A stretch of 64,000 nt of DNA, taken from positions 1,488,001-1,552,000 of the forward strand of contig NC_064681.1 in assembly GCF_023278565.1 (NCBI RefSeq), in the 5' to 3' direction. Under the pieces are notes generated by a model that saw only the letters and a program-made list of their open reading frames with translations, was not told the DNA's origin and did no database searches. Positions within the stretch are counted from its first letter, which is position 1. Each line of letters starts with the position of its first letter. This document shows, one piece after another, positions 12,755-23,992 of the stretch. The position numbers were made by a program, and so were the translations under genes. Source of the stretch: Colletotrichum lupini (taxonomy: Eukaryota; Ascomycota; Sordariomycetes; Glomerellales; Glomerellaceae).

Positions 12755-15391
12755 TCATCGATAGACTGGGCGAGGAGCCTCGTCGGTGTAGTACACGGGC
12801 CGATCAATGTATGACACTTCCGGCTCGCCCCGTGCGGGGACCGGCTGTCCGTAGTAAGGCTGCTGCTCCACCGGCCTGGCACTATACTCCCGCCGCAGCA
12901 CCTGAGGCTCGGCAGGCCGCACGCTGTAGGACCGAGGTCCAGGGTGAATCATCTCCCGACGGGGGTCGGGGTGCATGGGTGTCGAAGCGTAGTCCTGGAT
13001 GGGAATCTGCTCCGGCCTCACACTTTGAACTCTTCCGTACTCTCGCGGAAGCTCATAGCGTACCGCCGTCTCCGCAGGGCGGGCTGTTGTCGCCCGCATC
13101 ATATACTCTCTTGGAGCCTCCTCAATAATCCTCCGCTGTTCCATATCACCTCTGGCAGGGATGAATTCTTGGCCCGGGGGTGCCATTGGCCTCGTAGAAT
13201 ACTCTCGCTGTCTGTAGATTCGTTGAGGGTCTGCAACGTACTCGGGTTGTGTGACGACTCTCCTCGGTGCTGCGTACACTGGCGAGGTCCGCTGGTAGAG
13301 GACGTCGTCGTCTCGAGGGGGTGGGCCTGGTCGCCTAGACTCTGCTCGAATGGGTGCTCTTTCGTAAATAACCTCCGGCTCGCCAGGTCGCAGTGGTGAG
13401 GGCGCAACAGACTGACGGACAACAGTCGATGGTTCGTAGTATCGACGGCCAGTAGCGGGGTCTACCACAACCCTACCGGACGGCGCTTTGGGTGGTCCCA
13501 TTAGCGGGGATGCCCTCTCTCTCATGATGGGTGAGCGAGATCTTGCGCGATCTGTCATGGGACGAGTGCTCATGCGCGTCACTTCGTAACCATCACGATA
13601 GTATCGTGCAGGTTCCCTACCGTAGCGGTCGACACTAGCTGGAGATGTTGCGTACACCTCACTTGGCGTAGCATGAACAGCATAGACACCAGGCGACGGC
13701 ACATGCCGCACATACTCGGCGCCGCTGATAACGCGGGGCTCCTCAATGTACTCTCTTCCATACCCATAGTCACCAATCGCCGCGGCTTGGCTCGCTGGCC
13801 GTGGACGGTACTCTTGCGTATCGTACATGGGCGCAGCACCTTCCTCTCTGTATGATCGAGAAAATTGACGCTCAGGCTGGGTGTAACGAGGCTCCTCGTC
13901 ACCCTGTCTTCTTTGGCGCTTCTGTGGCCGAATGAAAGACGGCGCATTCATCGGAGACGGCGATCGCGGTTCTGGCTTGATGTAAGGCTCGTCTGGCGCT
14001 TGCCTGGCTGCCCTCTTGCCGTTCTTCTTCTTCTTCCCCTTCCGCTTCTCCCCGCTTCTACCCCCTTGCGGCGAGCTATCTGGACTGGAAATAATATTGG
14101 GCTCATTGCGTAGTGCTGCAACTTGAGCTGTGGTTCCTTGAGGGATGGTCAAGTCTTGAGCATCCGCTGCTTGACCTCTGGCCATTGCAAGAGGCGAGAC
14201 ATGGGAGGGCTGGGGCGCTAAGGGGGATATGTTGTGGGCGCGAACCTGTATCAAAGGCGAGGGTTGGCGAGCGAGCATAGACTCCCTAAGTTGCTGTTGA
14301 CCTGCGGCAGGGACAGATCTATCAGCACTGTCGTCAAGGTCCATAACGCCTGACTCCTCAGAACGACTGGTGTTTCCGCTCCCACCTCCTGATGTAGACA
14401 ACCCCGTATTATCACCCATATCCATTCTTTGCGTCGTTCCTACCGACGGGTATCGCGAAAATTCGGGTGCGGCATCGGGTCTGCTTGGAACTGGTCGCGA
14501 CTGGGAGGGATTGGAGCTCAAGGCTTGGCCCTGTGGCTGATGAGTAGCAGAGGCATGGAGTCTTGAGGACTGCAGGCCAGCTTGGGTCTTCTGCTTTGCT
14601 TGTACTTGCGCCTGATCTTCGAATGGCTGGCCTGTGGTGGAAGCCTTCTGTGTTTGTGCCGTGACTTCGGCATCGTTACCGCCGCGTGAACTGCGGTGTG
14701 AGGAATCTGGCGAATTGACTTGGGAAGAATAGTAAGAGTTCTCATCAACGGAGTCACTTGCAGCTGAAATGTTAGCAGCAGCCAGTGTAGCATTGACAGA
14801 CGAAGGAGCAGCAGCTTGGACCAGAGTCAGAGCCTTGGACAGGACGTCGGAGAGGTCAAAGTCGGCCAGAGGCTCCGACTGCGCCGAGGCCTTCATAGAA
14901 GCCCGACGTTGATCGACCTCGTCGCGAAGTGCCCGTTCAAGGCGTTGCCTCTGGAGCTGTATCTCGGCCTTGATGAGATCATCAGACTTTTGAAGAAAAA
15001 TAGGATTGATCTCGGTTTTGCCAGAGCCAACGAACGGTCTTGCAGGCAGGTTCGCATTAGCAGGGGGCGGGTTTCCTAAACCAGGAAGAGAAGCTTGTGG
15101 CGTGTTGGTCGCGAACGACTGCAGATTCCCAGCTTGATAAACCTGCGCTGTGCTTCCATTCGTCTCTTTTGCTGGTGTAGAAGGGTTTGATGAAGATGCT
15201 ATGGCAGGAGTCGATGTTTGGCTCGCCAACTGGGCTGGCACTTTGATCTTGGAATGCGAGCCAGCAAGAATGGCATCGCGAAACTGCACGATTCTCTCGT
15301 ACTGTTGTATCTGGTGTAGCTCATCTCTTGAAAGACCCGAAAAAGTCCCATTTGCCAACGGCGGTAGTGATGCGAGCTGGCCTTGAGCCAT
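12755..15391 (-). CDS. Long intrinsically disordered Tyr/Arg/Pro-rich protein
   Basis: A single uninterrupted frame of 878 codons starting at ATG 15391. The frame extends slightly upstream, but only from a non-ATG codon. The N-terminus has a short possibly ordered segment (RDELHQIQQYERIVQFRDAI). The middle is Ser/Gln/Ala-rich. A basic cluster (KRKGKKKKNGKRAAR, around residue 460) is a likely nuclear localisation signal. The last 300 residues carry imperfect REYxxRP/xYxxRP repeats rich in Tyr, Arg and Pro. No enzymatic domain is recognised. Such tails are typical of proteins that self-associate or bind RNA, but that role is inference. It is divergent from the nucleotidase gene at 16236. The coding call is strong from frame length; the function is unknown. 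Confidence 0.8.
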   Translation of the reverse strand: MAQGQLASLPPLANGTFSGLSRDELHQIQQYERIVQFRDAILAGSHSKIKVPAQLASQTSTPAIASSSNPSTPAKETNGSTAQVYQAGNLQSFATNTPQASLPGLGNPPPANANLPARPFVGSGKTEINPIFLQKSDDLIKAEIQLQRQRLERALRDEVDQRRASMKASAQSEPLADFDLSDVLSKALTLVQAAAPSSVNATLAAANISAASDSVDENSYYSSQVNSPDSSHRSSRGGNDAEVTAQTQKASTTGQPFEDQAQVQAKQKTQAGLQSSRLHASATHQPQGQALSSNPSQSRPVPSRPDAAPEFSRYPSVGTTQRMDMGDNTGLSTSGGGSGNTSRSEESGVMDLDDSADRSVPAAGQQQLRESMLARQPSPLIQVRAHNISPLAPQPSHVSPLAMARGQAADAQDLTIPQGTTAQVAALRNEPNIISSPDSSPQGGRSGEKRKGKKKKNGKRAARQAPDEPYIKPEPRSPSPMNAPSFIRPQKRQRRQGDEEPRYTQPERQFSRSYREEGAAPMYDTQEYRPRPASQAAAIGDYGYGREYIEEPRVISGAEYVRHVPSPGVYAVHATPSEVYATSPASVDRYGREPARYYRDGYEVTRMSTRPMTDRARSRSPIMRERASPLMGPPKAPSGRVVVDPATGRRYYEPSTVVRQSVAPSPLRPGEPEVIYERAPIRAESRRPGPPPRDDDVLYQRTSPVYAAPRRVVTQPEYVADPQRIYRQREYSTRPMAPPGQEFIPARGDMEQRRIIEEAPREYMMRATTARPAETAVRYELPREYGRVQSVRPEQIPIQDYASTPMHPDPRREMIHPGPRSYSVRPAEPQVLRREYSARPVEQQPYYGQPVPARGEPEVSYIDRPVYYTDEAPRPVYR

Positions 15392-16235
15392 GGCGAAATG
15401 CAATTTGCGCAAGGAAATCCTCCGCAGCCAAGCAAGAAAGCGCGAAAAGAAAGGAATTCAAGAAGACAAACAGAACTACCAATATCGTGAGAATCAGCAC
15501 TGTTGACTATACCCGAAGCGTAGCAGACTAAAGCGCAGTAATTTCTGCAGTGTCGTAGAAGATGAAGAAAAGGCGTCGTGCCGCTGGTGGATGTTGAGAG
15601 GAAAAGGAATGGGTCGTGGGCCATCTGTAGTGGTTTCTTTCTGCACTTTTCCTACAAGGATAAATCCTTATAAGAATCTTGCGGATCAGTTGTGGGCCTG
15701 GATGGGTGATTCAGGCTTGGGTGGGCCATGCAGCTAAGCGAGTATGTCACCAGCTTCCCAGCCTCGGCGTATTTTGGTCATAGTCACCACTAATGTTTTC
15801 GCGCCAAGGTCCCCGACAGCCGGAAACAGCTCCCTGTACCTTAGCTTCCTGTAATTACCTCAACAGCGTAACGAGGTATATCGGCGTGAGTCAACAACAC
15901 TACCTTCCATACTGCTGCCAAAGTATCGCGAAAAGCCTCAAAAAGCCCCAAGCTGCATTTGTAAGCCAGAAACGGGGTATTCCAACTTTGAGTCCAAGGA
16001 AAAGAAACATAAGTGTCAAACTCCAGACCAACGTGGTTTCGCTTGCTTCATGCCGATCAGACTCCCACCAAACATACCTCGAAGCTTCTCTTCTTCAGCC
16101 CGACTTCGGTCCTTTCCTTCACCAAAGACCCGGCCTTACACAACAAGGCGCGGCATTGAGCATTGCAAGCCCCTTTTGTTTTCACCCTCCATTCCCAGAC
16201 ATACAATAGACGGCGCCTGCTATACGACATCAGCC
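15392..16235. promoter_or_regulatory. Shared divergent promoter region
   Basis: 844 bp between two genes transcribed away from each other (the disordered protein on minus and the nucleotidase on plus). It should contain both promoters and 5' UTRs. No specific motif was assigned. Confidence 0.45.
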
Positions 16236-17113
16236 ATGAATACCAGCAAAACCCACACAAATGGAGTGTCAACTTCAAAGCCTGTGCTGTTTTTGTAAGT
16301 TGAACCTCACCAATGCGGATAAACATTTTGACTAACAACCGCATAGTGACATTGATAACTGCCTCTACCCGAGGAGTGAGTTCTGGAAGACATTCGGGAC
16401 GGCATCATCAAGACTGACTCTCACAAGGTTCAAAAGTCCAGGACCACATGGCACAGCTAATTGACGAGTACTTCGTAAAGCACCTTTCCCTCCAGTGGGA
16501 CGATGCCGTGAAATTGCACAAGGAGTATTACACCAACTACGGCCTTGCGATTGAAGGCCTGGTTCGCCACCATGAGATCGACCCTCTAGAATACAACGCC
16601 CAGGTCGACGACGCCCTGCCTCTTGAGGATATCCTCAGTCCGAACCCTGAGCTGCGCGAACTGCTCGAAGATGTCGATAAGAGCAAGTGTACCATGTGGC
16701 TCCTCACCAACGCCTACGTAAACCACGCTAAGCGCGTGACCAAGCTGCTGGGTATTGACGATCTCTTTGATGGCCTCACTTTCTGCGACTATGGACAGGC
16801 ACCGCTTGTCTGCAAGCCTGCCAAGGAGATGTACTTGAGGGCTATGCGTGAGGCGGGCGTCGAGAAGATGGAGGATTGCTACTTTGTTGGTATGTCATTA
16901 TTCGTTCACTGACAAAGGATCCGACGCTGAACATCTGCCATAGACGACTCTTACCTGAACTGCCAAAAGGCCCAGGGCTATGGGTGGAACGTAGCCCATC
17001 TCGTCGAGGAGGATCTCCCTGTGCCGAAGACGCCTGCATCCGCTCATCAGATCCGTCACCTCAGGGAGCTGCGAGACACCTTTCCTCAATTCTTCAAGTC
17101 CAAGAACGCTTAG
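16236..17113 (+). CDS. HAD-family pyrimidine 5'-nucleotidase (SDT1/PHM8 type)
   Basis: Four exons: 16236-16294, 16347-16375, 16428-16889 and 16944-17113, giving 239 aa. The 29-nt second exon completes the catalytic HAD motif I FFDIDNCLYP (nucleophile and acid/base Asp pair). The acceptor at 16427 was chosen because it gives YPRSSKVQDHM, matching the family spacing, whereas the next AG would delete residues. Motif II lies in LLTNAY and motif IV in YFVDDSYLN. In yeast, Sdt1/Phm8 dephosphorylate UMP, CMP and related monophosphates and help detoxify pyrimidine analogues. SDT1 and PHM8 orthology cannot be separated here. The first intron has a GTAAGT donor. Confidence 0.9.
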
Positions 17114-17339
17114 ACTATTATAACTTTGGACAATGATTGAACGACAGTGGACGGAAATGAATAGAGGGCGAAGGAGGATATAAGCCAGAGAGATAAAAGG
17201 CTCGGAAACACATTTTTTGTGTTGGATTGGGTATCGCTAATTCATAGATATCCTTAAACTTGAATACCCCCCGTTTGACCCATTTTCAACGCCCAAAACA
17301 CCCCAAATGCAATGTTGTCCTGGTGATCGATGTGATGGT

Positions 17340-17885
17340 TCATGGCCGTCGAACACTTCTAATCACTTCATCAAGCTTCGCCAGAATCTGGTCCTTCTCT
17401 CGTATCGCATCCTGCCTCTGACTCTCTGCGACCTTGAGCTCATCCTCCAGCTCCTGAACATAGCGCTCCTGGTCGGCTTCGCTACTGTCCAAACCCGGCA
17501 GGCTGGAAATAAGGACCTCGATTTGTTGTTCCTTGATGATGAGGTCGCGCGACAGCTCAGCTAGGCCGTCCTTGAATTCGTCTGCGGGGAGAGGATCGAC
17601 TGCGAGCGAGCTTGTTTAGCATTTGTCCTTCGTGCTGGGACCTATCATGATAGAATAACCTACCTTCTTTCTGTTCCGGATCCTGTTTGACCTCTCTAAT
17701 TTTATCGTTGGGTCCGAGCAGCTCGAGATCGTGGCGCCGGTGGACGAAGTGGAAGCTTGCGACGAATTGCTGGGCAAGCTGTCGGCAGAAGTTAGTACTT
17801 GCCAGAGGAGCGGATGAGAGATGGGAAATAAAGATCAACATACCTGGTCCACAGCGTCTTGCAATTGAGTAAGTCTGTCGCCCAT
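17340..17885 (-). CDS. MED21: Mediator complex subunit 21 (Srb7)
   Basis: Three exons: 17885-17844, 17778-17664 and 17599-17340, giving 138 aa. It starts [19 protein letters not shown], the hallmark of Med21, and ends in a long heptad-rich coiled coil ([18 protein letters not shown]), the part that pairs with Med7 in the Mediator middle module. The short 42-nt first exon and the conserved [19 protein letters not shown] segment support the structure. Mediator bridges transcription factors and RNA polymerase II in the nucleus. It is divergent from RRG7, with 325 bp between the starts. Confidence 0.93.
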
Positions 17886-18210
17886 GGCACCGGTAACGCA
17901 GTAAGTTCGTGCGATGTGGTGGGTTGTAGTGCTGAAGTTAACAGTGACAAACAACCTTGGAGGTTGTGAATGCGACGCGGGAGGTTGTTCTGCGGGCCAG
18001 CTGCTAAGGTATGCACCTAGGCGTGAACGCACTGGCCAGACCAGGGTCGCATGCCTGCTGCGGTACGTACCTTTTTCAACTGTTGCGAACCTCTTGATCT
18101 GAGTGTACTTAATTGAGAACAACAGGAAAGATTCCTTCAACACTCGCAATATGTGAACCTACCTACCAATTCCATGAAATCCTGACACTGGATTCAAAAA
18201 TTCCAAGAGC
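17886..18210. promoter_or_regulatory. Compact divergent promoter of MED21 and RRG7
   Basis: 325 bp separate the two start codons, so promoter elements for both directions must lie here or overlap the 5' ends. No defined motif was assigned. Confidence 0.5.
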
Positions 18211-18960
18211 ATGCAGGCTCTACTACGCTCATTACCTCGGCATTTGTCTCGCCATAATCGACTTGCTCTCTCATCAATCCTGTCAGCTCCCCTATCGACA
18301 TGTCCATCGTTAGGAAAACGACAAGAGAAGGGTCTGGAGTTGCTATACCCTGACGCTCCATCAACAAACCATCATGATATGACATCCTTCCTTGCGTACG
18401 CAACCCGTACTGGACTCGATGTGGCATCAACAGTCTACGTCGGAACCCACTACGAGTACACAGTCTCCTCGGCACTCGCCCAATACGGCATCCACGCTAT
18501 TCGTGTAGGCGGAGCATCCGACCAGGGCATCGACCTCCTCGGCACTTGGAGTCTTCCCTCCCGGGCCGAGAATCTGAAGGTCATCATTCAGTGTAAAGGA
18601 GGTGCCCAACGCGTCGGCCCTTCGATAGTTAGGGAATTGGAAGGTTCCTTCATCGGCGCCCCGGTGGGTTGGCGTGGCGAAGGAGTCATTGCCTTTCTGG
18701 TCAGCGAGAAGCCAGCAAGCAAGGGCGTGCGAGAGTCTCTGGGACGGAGCCGCTGGCCCATGGGATTCATCTCGTGCTCCAGGGAGGGGTCAGTGCAGCA
18801 GATGCTCTGGAATCAACGGGCTGACGAGGAGGGTCTGCGAGGTATTGGGGTGACGATGCGCCATACCGAGAACGGAGAGGGCGAGTCGCAGATTGTCTTG
18901 ACACACAACGGAAAGCGAATCCCCCAAGCTTCCAAAGCAAAAGTTTCCGAGGGTGACTGA
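18211..18960 (+). CDS. RRG7: RRG7-like mitochondrial protein with Mrr/PD-(D/E)XK nuclease fold
   Basis: A single-exon 249-aa protein. The N-terminus MQALLRSLPRHLSRHNRLAL is rich in Arg, Leu and Ser without acids, as in mitochondrial presequences. The core carries the restriction-endonuclease-like pattern: GTHYEYTV, then GASDQGIDLLG (the catalytic Asp) and about 20 residues later VIIQCKG (the Q-x-K strand). This is the DUF2034/RRG7 family, which is required for respiratory growth in yeast; its substrate is not established. The start is the first ATG of the frame. Confidence 0.88.
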   Translation: MQALLRSLPRHLSRHNRLALSSILSAPLSTCPSLGKRQEKGLELLYPDAPSTNHHDMTSFLAYATRTGLDVASTVYVGTHYEYTVSSALAQYGIHAIRVGGASDQGIDLLGTWSLPSRAENLKVIIQCKGGAQRVGPSIVRELEGSFIGAPVGWRGEGVIAFLVSEKPASKGVRESLGRSRWPMGFISCSREGSVQQMLWNQRADEEGLRGIGVTMRHTENGEGESQIVLTHNGKRIPQASKAKVSEGD

Positions 18961-19504
18961 AGTCTCGGTTCAACTATTGAGCATTCAACTTTAGACACTA
19001 AGCCAGCGAGATACACCGCGCAGGGGTGGGTAAATCCGCTGGAAGGCACTTGTCGGGAATCAACATGACGCTAGAGTACCATACTTCTTCGTTTGAGACG
19101 AAGAGTCAAGTGGTCATGTACTGGGGCTCTAGCAATGTTGCATTGCGAACAAATACTTAACTTCATCTTGTGTTGCACAGCAGAAAACGGCCTAGTGCTG
19201 TACAATACCGTATATTCCGATATGCTGGGTCACCATCTCTGACTGAAACAGCATCATGACGCTGGGAGGCATTTGAGCTATCTCTAGAAGCCGTGATGGA
19301 GGAAGCATTTGACTGCAGGGAGGCACAGTGGTAGTTGCCAGACAGCACATCGCCCTAGGGCTGTAATCAGTTCGCGTATAGGAAATCTGTCTCTCTCTAC
19401 CTAACTATGCTCATAGAATACCGAGGTCATCGAAGCTACCATAACATTATTCTCATTCCACATCACCCTCAGTCACCAAAACTTAAGTCCTTGCCCGCCA
19501 GATC
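18961..19504. other. Convergent intergenic region
   Basis: 544 bp between the 3' ends of RRG7 and the DUF3176 gene. It presumably holds both 3' UTRs. Nothing else was seen. Confidence 0.45.
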
Positions 19505-21765
19505 TCACTTGGCTTCTATCACCCCTTCTTCGACAACGAACCTAGCACCTTCATTCCCGCCACAAAAACTCACTATCGTCTTGTCGGCCCGAGACTCCAA
19601 TTCCTCGAGTTGTATAAGAGGTATTGATCGGCTGCTGTGTCGATTCTCGTTTCTCTCATTCGAGCTTTGTTCCTCCGATATGTTGTAAAATAGCAGAGGT
19701 AGGATTGACGACTTCCAGATGGGTTGCCTCCCACTGTCTCGGCAACTCTGAACATACGCGGCCACGAGCAGTGCTGATGTCAAGGCCAGAAGAGCTGCAG
19801 GGTAAAGTAGCCACCATCCCTCAAACCTTACACAAATCGAGGTTTGATTGCAGATTCCCTCCTTATAGCTGTTTGATGTATCCGTCTCCGAAAAAGTCAG
19901 TCCATTCTGACGCATTCGATTCGTAATGGCGATAGACATGTTGTCGTGAGCAGCCTCAAGGCTGTCAAATGTGGCCATCCCTCCACTGTAGAGAGCGTCA
20001 AGCCACCAACCTGTTTCGCATTGTAGCTGACTGGAGTTTCCGATTCCATTGACGGCTTCAGGAGATGTTGGTCCATTTTCGGTGACGTCGTAGAGTTTGC
20101 AATGTCCTTTCAGTTTGTCCTCGGAGAATAATCTAATACCATGGAACTCGCGGTAGTCCATGGCTCTGACACACTGAGGCGGAGCCTCCTTTGTAACTCC
20201 ATCTGAGGTCCACGAGGTCCAAGGTAGGCCATCTCGAGGGGCGTCTGTAATGTTGGACACGCCGTACGATTTGTCGTCAATAATGCAAGGCTGGATCACT
20301 GAAGCGTAACTAATGCCGCTCGACGTTTTAGACATTGGCTCCGTCGATATTAATTGCTCATTTAGGGTACCATTCGTGACATTTCCATTGTAATGACGGA
20401 GACAAGGATAGAGACTGCAGTTGGCAGCCACAATATCAAGGTCAGAGCTGAGTCTCGGCATATTCTTATAGTCATGCTTGCAGTATCGATCGGCCGGGGC
20501 ATCTGGGTTACGCTGCGCAACGCAACCTGCCACCGAGAGCGTCAGGAAGGACGTGACGATAGGGTTTTCATGTGTGTAATCAATGACTGTTGTTGCATTG
20601 AACAATTCCGGTTCAACGCCAGTGTTGATGGAGAAATTCGAATCCTTGTGGAAGCGGTAAATGTTACGATATCGGCCGAACAATCTTGTCTTTGAGTCTT
20701 CAAACTCTAACAAGTCGGACTTCACGTCGGTGCACTTGCTGCAAACCCCGACAGACGAGTGCGTGACTCCAGAAACGTTTTGAAACACACAGTTACCCGA
20801 CTCACAATCGAATAGCTGGGAGCTGTCGGGAGGTATACCGAGTAAGCCGTTGATAATGGCGGTGCTCATCTTCGCGTTGGTATCTGCTCCGCTGATCATA
20901 GAATCATGCCTCGCAACCCGCTCGGCTATTGATATACGAGCAGTGCACTCAGATGAGACCTCGCAGGAATATGTTTTGACAGCTTGCTGAGAGAGAGGGC
21001 CAGTGGCGTATGAGGCGATCACAACCAGAGCGCCAAGTAGCGTTGTGTTTCTGTTATAAGTGTTACTGGAAATCCCATCTACTTATGAATAAGATTATAG
21101 CATACGGCTTGGGGATGGTTACTAGGAACTTCAACGATCCCCAAGCACCTTTGCCAGCATTGTCAAAATATTCGACATGCCGCAGGGGACGCGGCGCCGC
21201 CATCCATAACCACTTAGCTTGTCCAATGACTGAATTCATCAGCAGATTTTTCTCCTAAGAATGAGGGGAGATATTACCTACCTTCCGACAAAACGAACAG
21301 CATCGCGGCTCTCAGGAGCGTGGTCAATATGGCAACAAGTGTGTTAATACTAACACTGTATGCCCAAGCCGGCTGCGGTTTCCCATTGCTGAACACTAAG
21401 AGAATGACCATAACAACAAAGGCGAAAACAGAAGTCAAGAGTGCCGTAAACTCGAGGTTCCATTGTTTCAAGGTTGAAACTCTGCCGAGGGGCTGATGAA
21501 GTAGGCCGTTCTTCTCAGCTTGATTGAGATTCCCCTCGTCGATGCCCTTGGGACTAGCTGATGAAAGCCCGTTGGTTTCATCTCGGGACTCCTCCTCGGA
21601 GTGAACAATAGTATAGTCACTTATCGAAGCATCGTTCTGGAAATTGTCGGGCTGCTGGTTTGATATGTTTCTGCCGTGATGCACTTCATCTGTGAACGAT
21701 ACAGACGAAGGTCTGGGAGACGACTCATCTCCAGCGGTATGGGGAGAGTCTTGGTAAGGTGCCAT
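19505..21765 (-). CDS. DUF3176-family fungal membrane protein
   Basis: Three exons: 21765-21282, 21229-21106 and 21050-19505, giving about 717 aa. The N-terminal 90 residues are acidic and disordered. A membrane segment (LLTSVFAFVVMVILLVF) and then SVSINTLVAILTTLLRAAML lead into the family signature IGQAKWLWM followed by EYFDNAGKGAWGSL. The splice sites were chosen to keep this signature intact. Next comes a large extracellular-type region with many Cys and N-glycosylation sequons, then a final membrane helix (LLYPAALLALTSALLVAAYV) and a cytoplasmic tail. The family is widespread and expanded in filamentous ascomycetes; its function is unknown. The second intron uses a GTATGC donor. Confidence 0.85.
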
Positions 21766-22302
21766 TTCGAGACGTCACAAACATTTTAAGACACTAGAGG
21801 TGACGACTGGACTTGATAGAGGGGACCGGGTCTTTATGTGCGGACGCATCAGAGATGCATATCGTCGATCAGGCTGAGCCCGTGGGGGCCTCAATGACAT
21901 GCATAAGCTTATGGCTTTTTCGTCCCGTGGCGAGGAGGACTTGGCTGCATGTTGGATATTTCTGACGATTGGTACGATAAAGCTGCACTGCCCATCTGCG
22001 GTACAACAACAGATCTAATCGTGGTTCTCGTGTGGACGACGCAGGTTGGCAAGCTGAGCATGCAATCGCAGCCAGCCTTCTGCCCGCATGACGCCCTACG
22101 GCGTTCGCAACCGCTACAGCGGACCTGACTACCATCAGTGGTAAAGGGGTGGCTGCGAAAATTCGGTACAAACCTGGGATATGTCCAGATAAACGGCCTA
22201 AATTGAGAGAGACAATCGTCAACTAGATCTTACCTGAGGGAAATCTGAACCAAATTGCGAATTACCAACGGAAGTGAGTGATCCCCTAATCTTCTATTAT
22301 AG

Positions 22303-22334
<32 letters not shown>

Positions 22335-23992
22335 AAGAAGAAGATTGCTTCCAATTAGTTGCTTCAATGGTCTGCCGAGTAAAAGACCTTGTATCGTCTT
22401 AGAAGAAAATCACTAATCAACCTAGAAGTCCCAACTTGCATACCCAGCATGACAGGAACCAGCTACAGTCAGATAACCTGTCCTCATACATGTGTATAGA
22501 ATGCAAGATAACAGAGGCTACATATCAACTCATACAACTGTCGGCATGGAAGCTGCTGATTCTCATCATGAGACATATTGAAACACATACAGAGGAAACA
22601 TATCAACAGACCTACCACACGTTGAAGTCTTCAAGGAGATCCACATACAACGGATTTAAAGATTCAGTTAACGCTGCGCCGAATATGGACTCAAACCGCA
22701 CAACACCTAGTACACAGAACCATCTCAACAACACCTCTATCTATCCCATTTTCTCTTCATGTAGTTTAACACTAATCAGCATAATCAGTCGCACATTACA
22801 CCAACGCAAACGCCAAAAGACAGCCCCGCCGCGCCTGACCTAATGCCCCCAATATCGCGATAGATCCACCCACAGCGGATCCCTCAACCCACCACGGCCC
22901 CATCATCACCGAGCAAAACTTCAAAAAACATACAACACCAAGTATTCGCTGGTCGTCACCGACCCAACTACTAATCCGGCCCTCACTGGCTTATCTATGG
23001 GAGAGCGGACGGGATCCCGAGTTTTCCAGTGGGTATGGTCGTATGTGGCAGTGAACAGAGGCAGAGTCACTCATATTGTGAGATGGCGCACAACACCGAG
23101 TAGCCGTTCTTCCCCACTTAAACACACGACACCACACAAGAAATGACAGCTGATAAGGATAATTCACAGAGAGAAAGCTGTTTTGCTTTATTTGTCTTGA
23201 CTGGAATAGTTTCTTCCTAATACCGTGACTGAGGGAAAGTCGCCAACCGCCACAACTCTCCTCATCTCGCGATGGAGGTTCCCCCCCGCCCAGTCACATA
23301 GCAAAGACCAGAGGTTTAGGGATTGCTCCAGCATAGAGAGAGCGTTACTTCAATTTTCAAATAAACCAGAGACAATATGGCTGTGTCAACAGGGCTCCTA
23401 GGATTTGCTTTTTGCAATCTAGCTTCGGCGCAGCTTCATCCGCACAGCGATAGGCACTCCGACTCATTTGGCTGCGTGAACCCGCCTTTGCATCACTCCC
23501 TACCTGTCCCACAACTAACGATATCCCTTCCCATCAGAGAAAAATCATGGCACAGCAACGCAGCAGTTCAAGTGATGGACACTTCAAGGTCCGCAGACTT
23601 CACTTCAACACGAGAATTTCCCTGTATCTACGCTGTTAATCTACGCCGTTGGCCCGTAGGGTGGCCAAATCACCTGGCTTCTCCTTGGCCATCACCAACA
23701 TCACCGTGTAAACACTTTTTCAAACAGTCAAGGGAATCCGCATGCGACTATCTAAACCTCCCAACCTGCCTACTGCCTGAATCCCGAAGCAGAATAAATC
23801 CCATTCGTCAGTGTTCCTCCGTCCTATTGCCGAAGAACCTGCACACGCCTTATATGTGTTTGGGTAAGTCAAATCAATGCCTGGTAAGACTGGGTGTGGT
23901 GTTGTATGCAGTTTTGAGGTTGTTGTAATACATGAGCCATCGAGAGAGGCAAGGGGGTATTTCCTCCTCCCGAAAGTACGATCCACTTCCCA
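21766..23992. other. Intergenic region between the DUF3176 gene and CUL1
   Basis: About 2.2 kb covering the DUF3176 promoter side and the 3' side of CUL1. It holds the AAG microsatellite at 22305. An open frame at 23377-23928 (+) begins with a hydrophobic stretch ending in an AxA-like site, but the rest shows no recognisable protein character. It is not called as a gene. Confidence 0.4.
22305..22343 (+). repeat. (AAG)13 microsatellite
   Basis: Thirteen uninterrupted AAG triplets, 39 bp, in intergenic DNA upstream of the DUF3176 gene. Likely length-polymorphic between strains. Confidence 0.97.

Noticed and set aside
23377..23928. Frame starting with a signal-peptide-like sequence
   Set aside because: The remaining sequence has no protein character, no homology I recognise and no splice signals.
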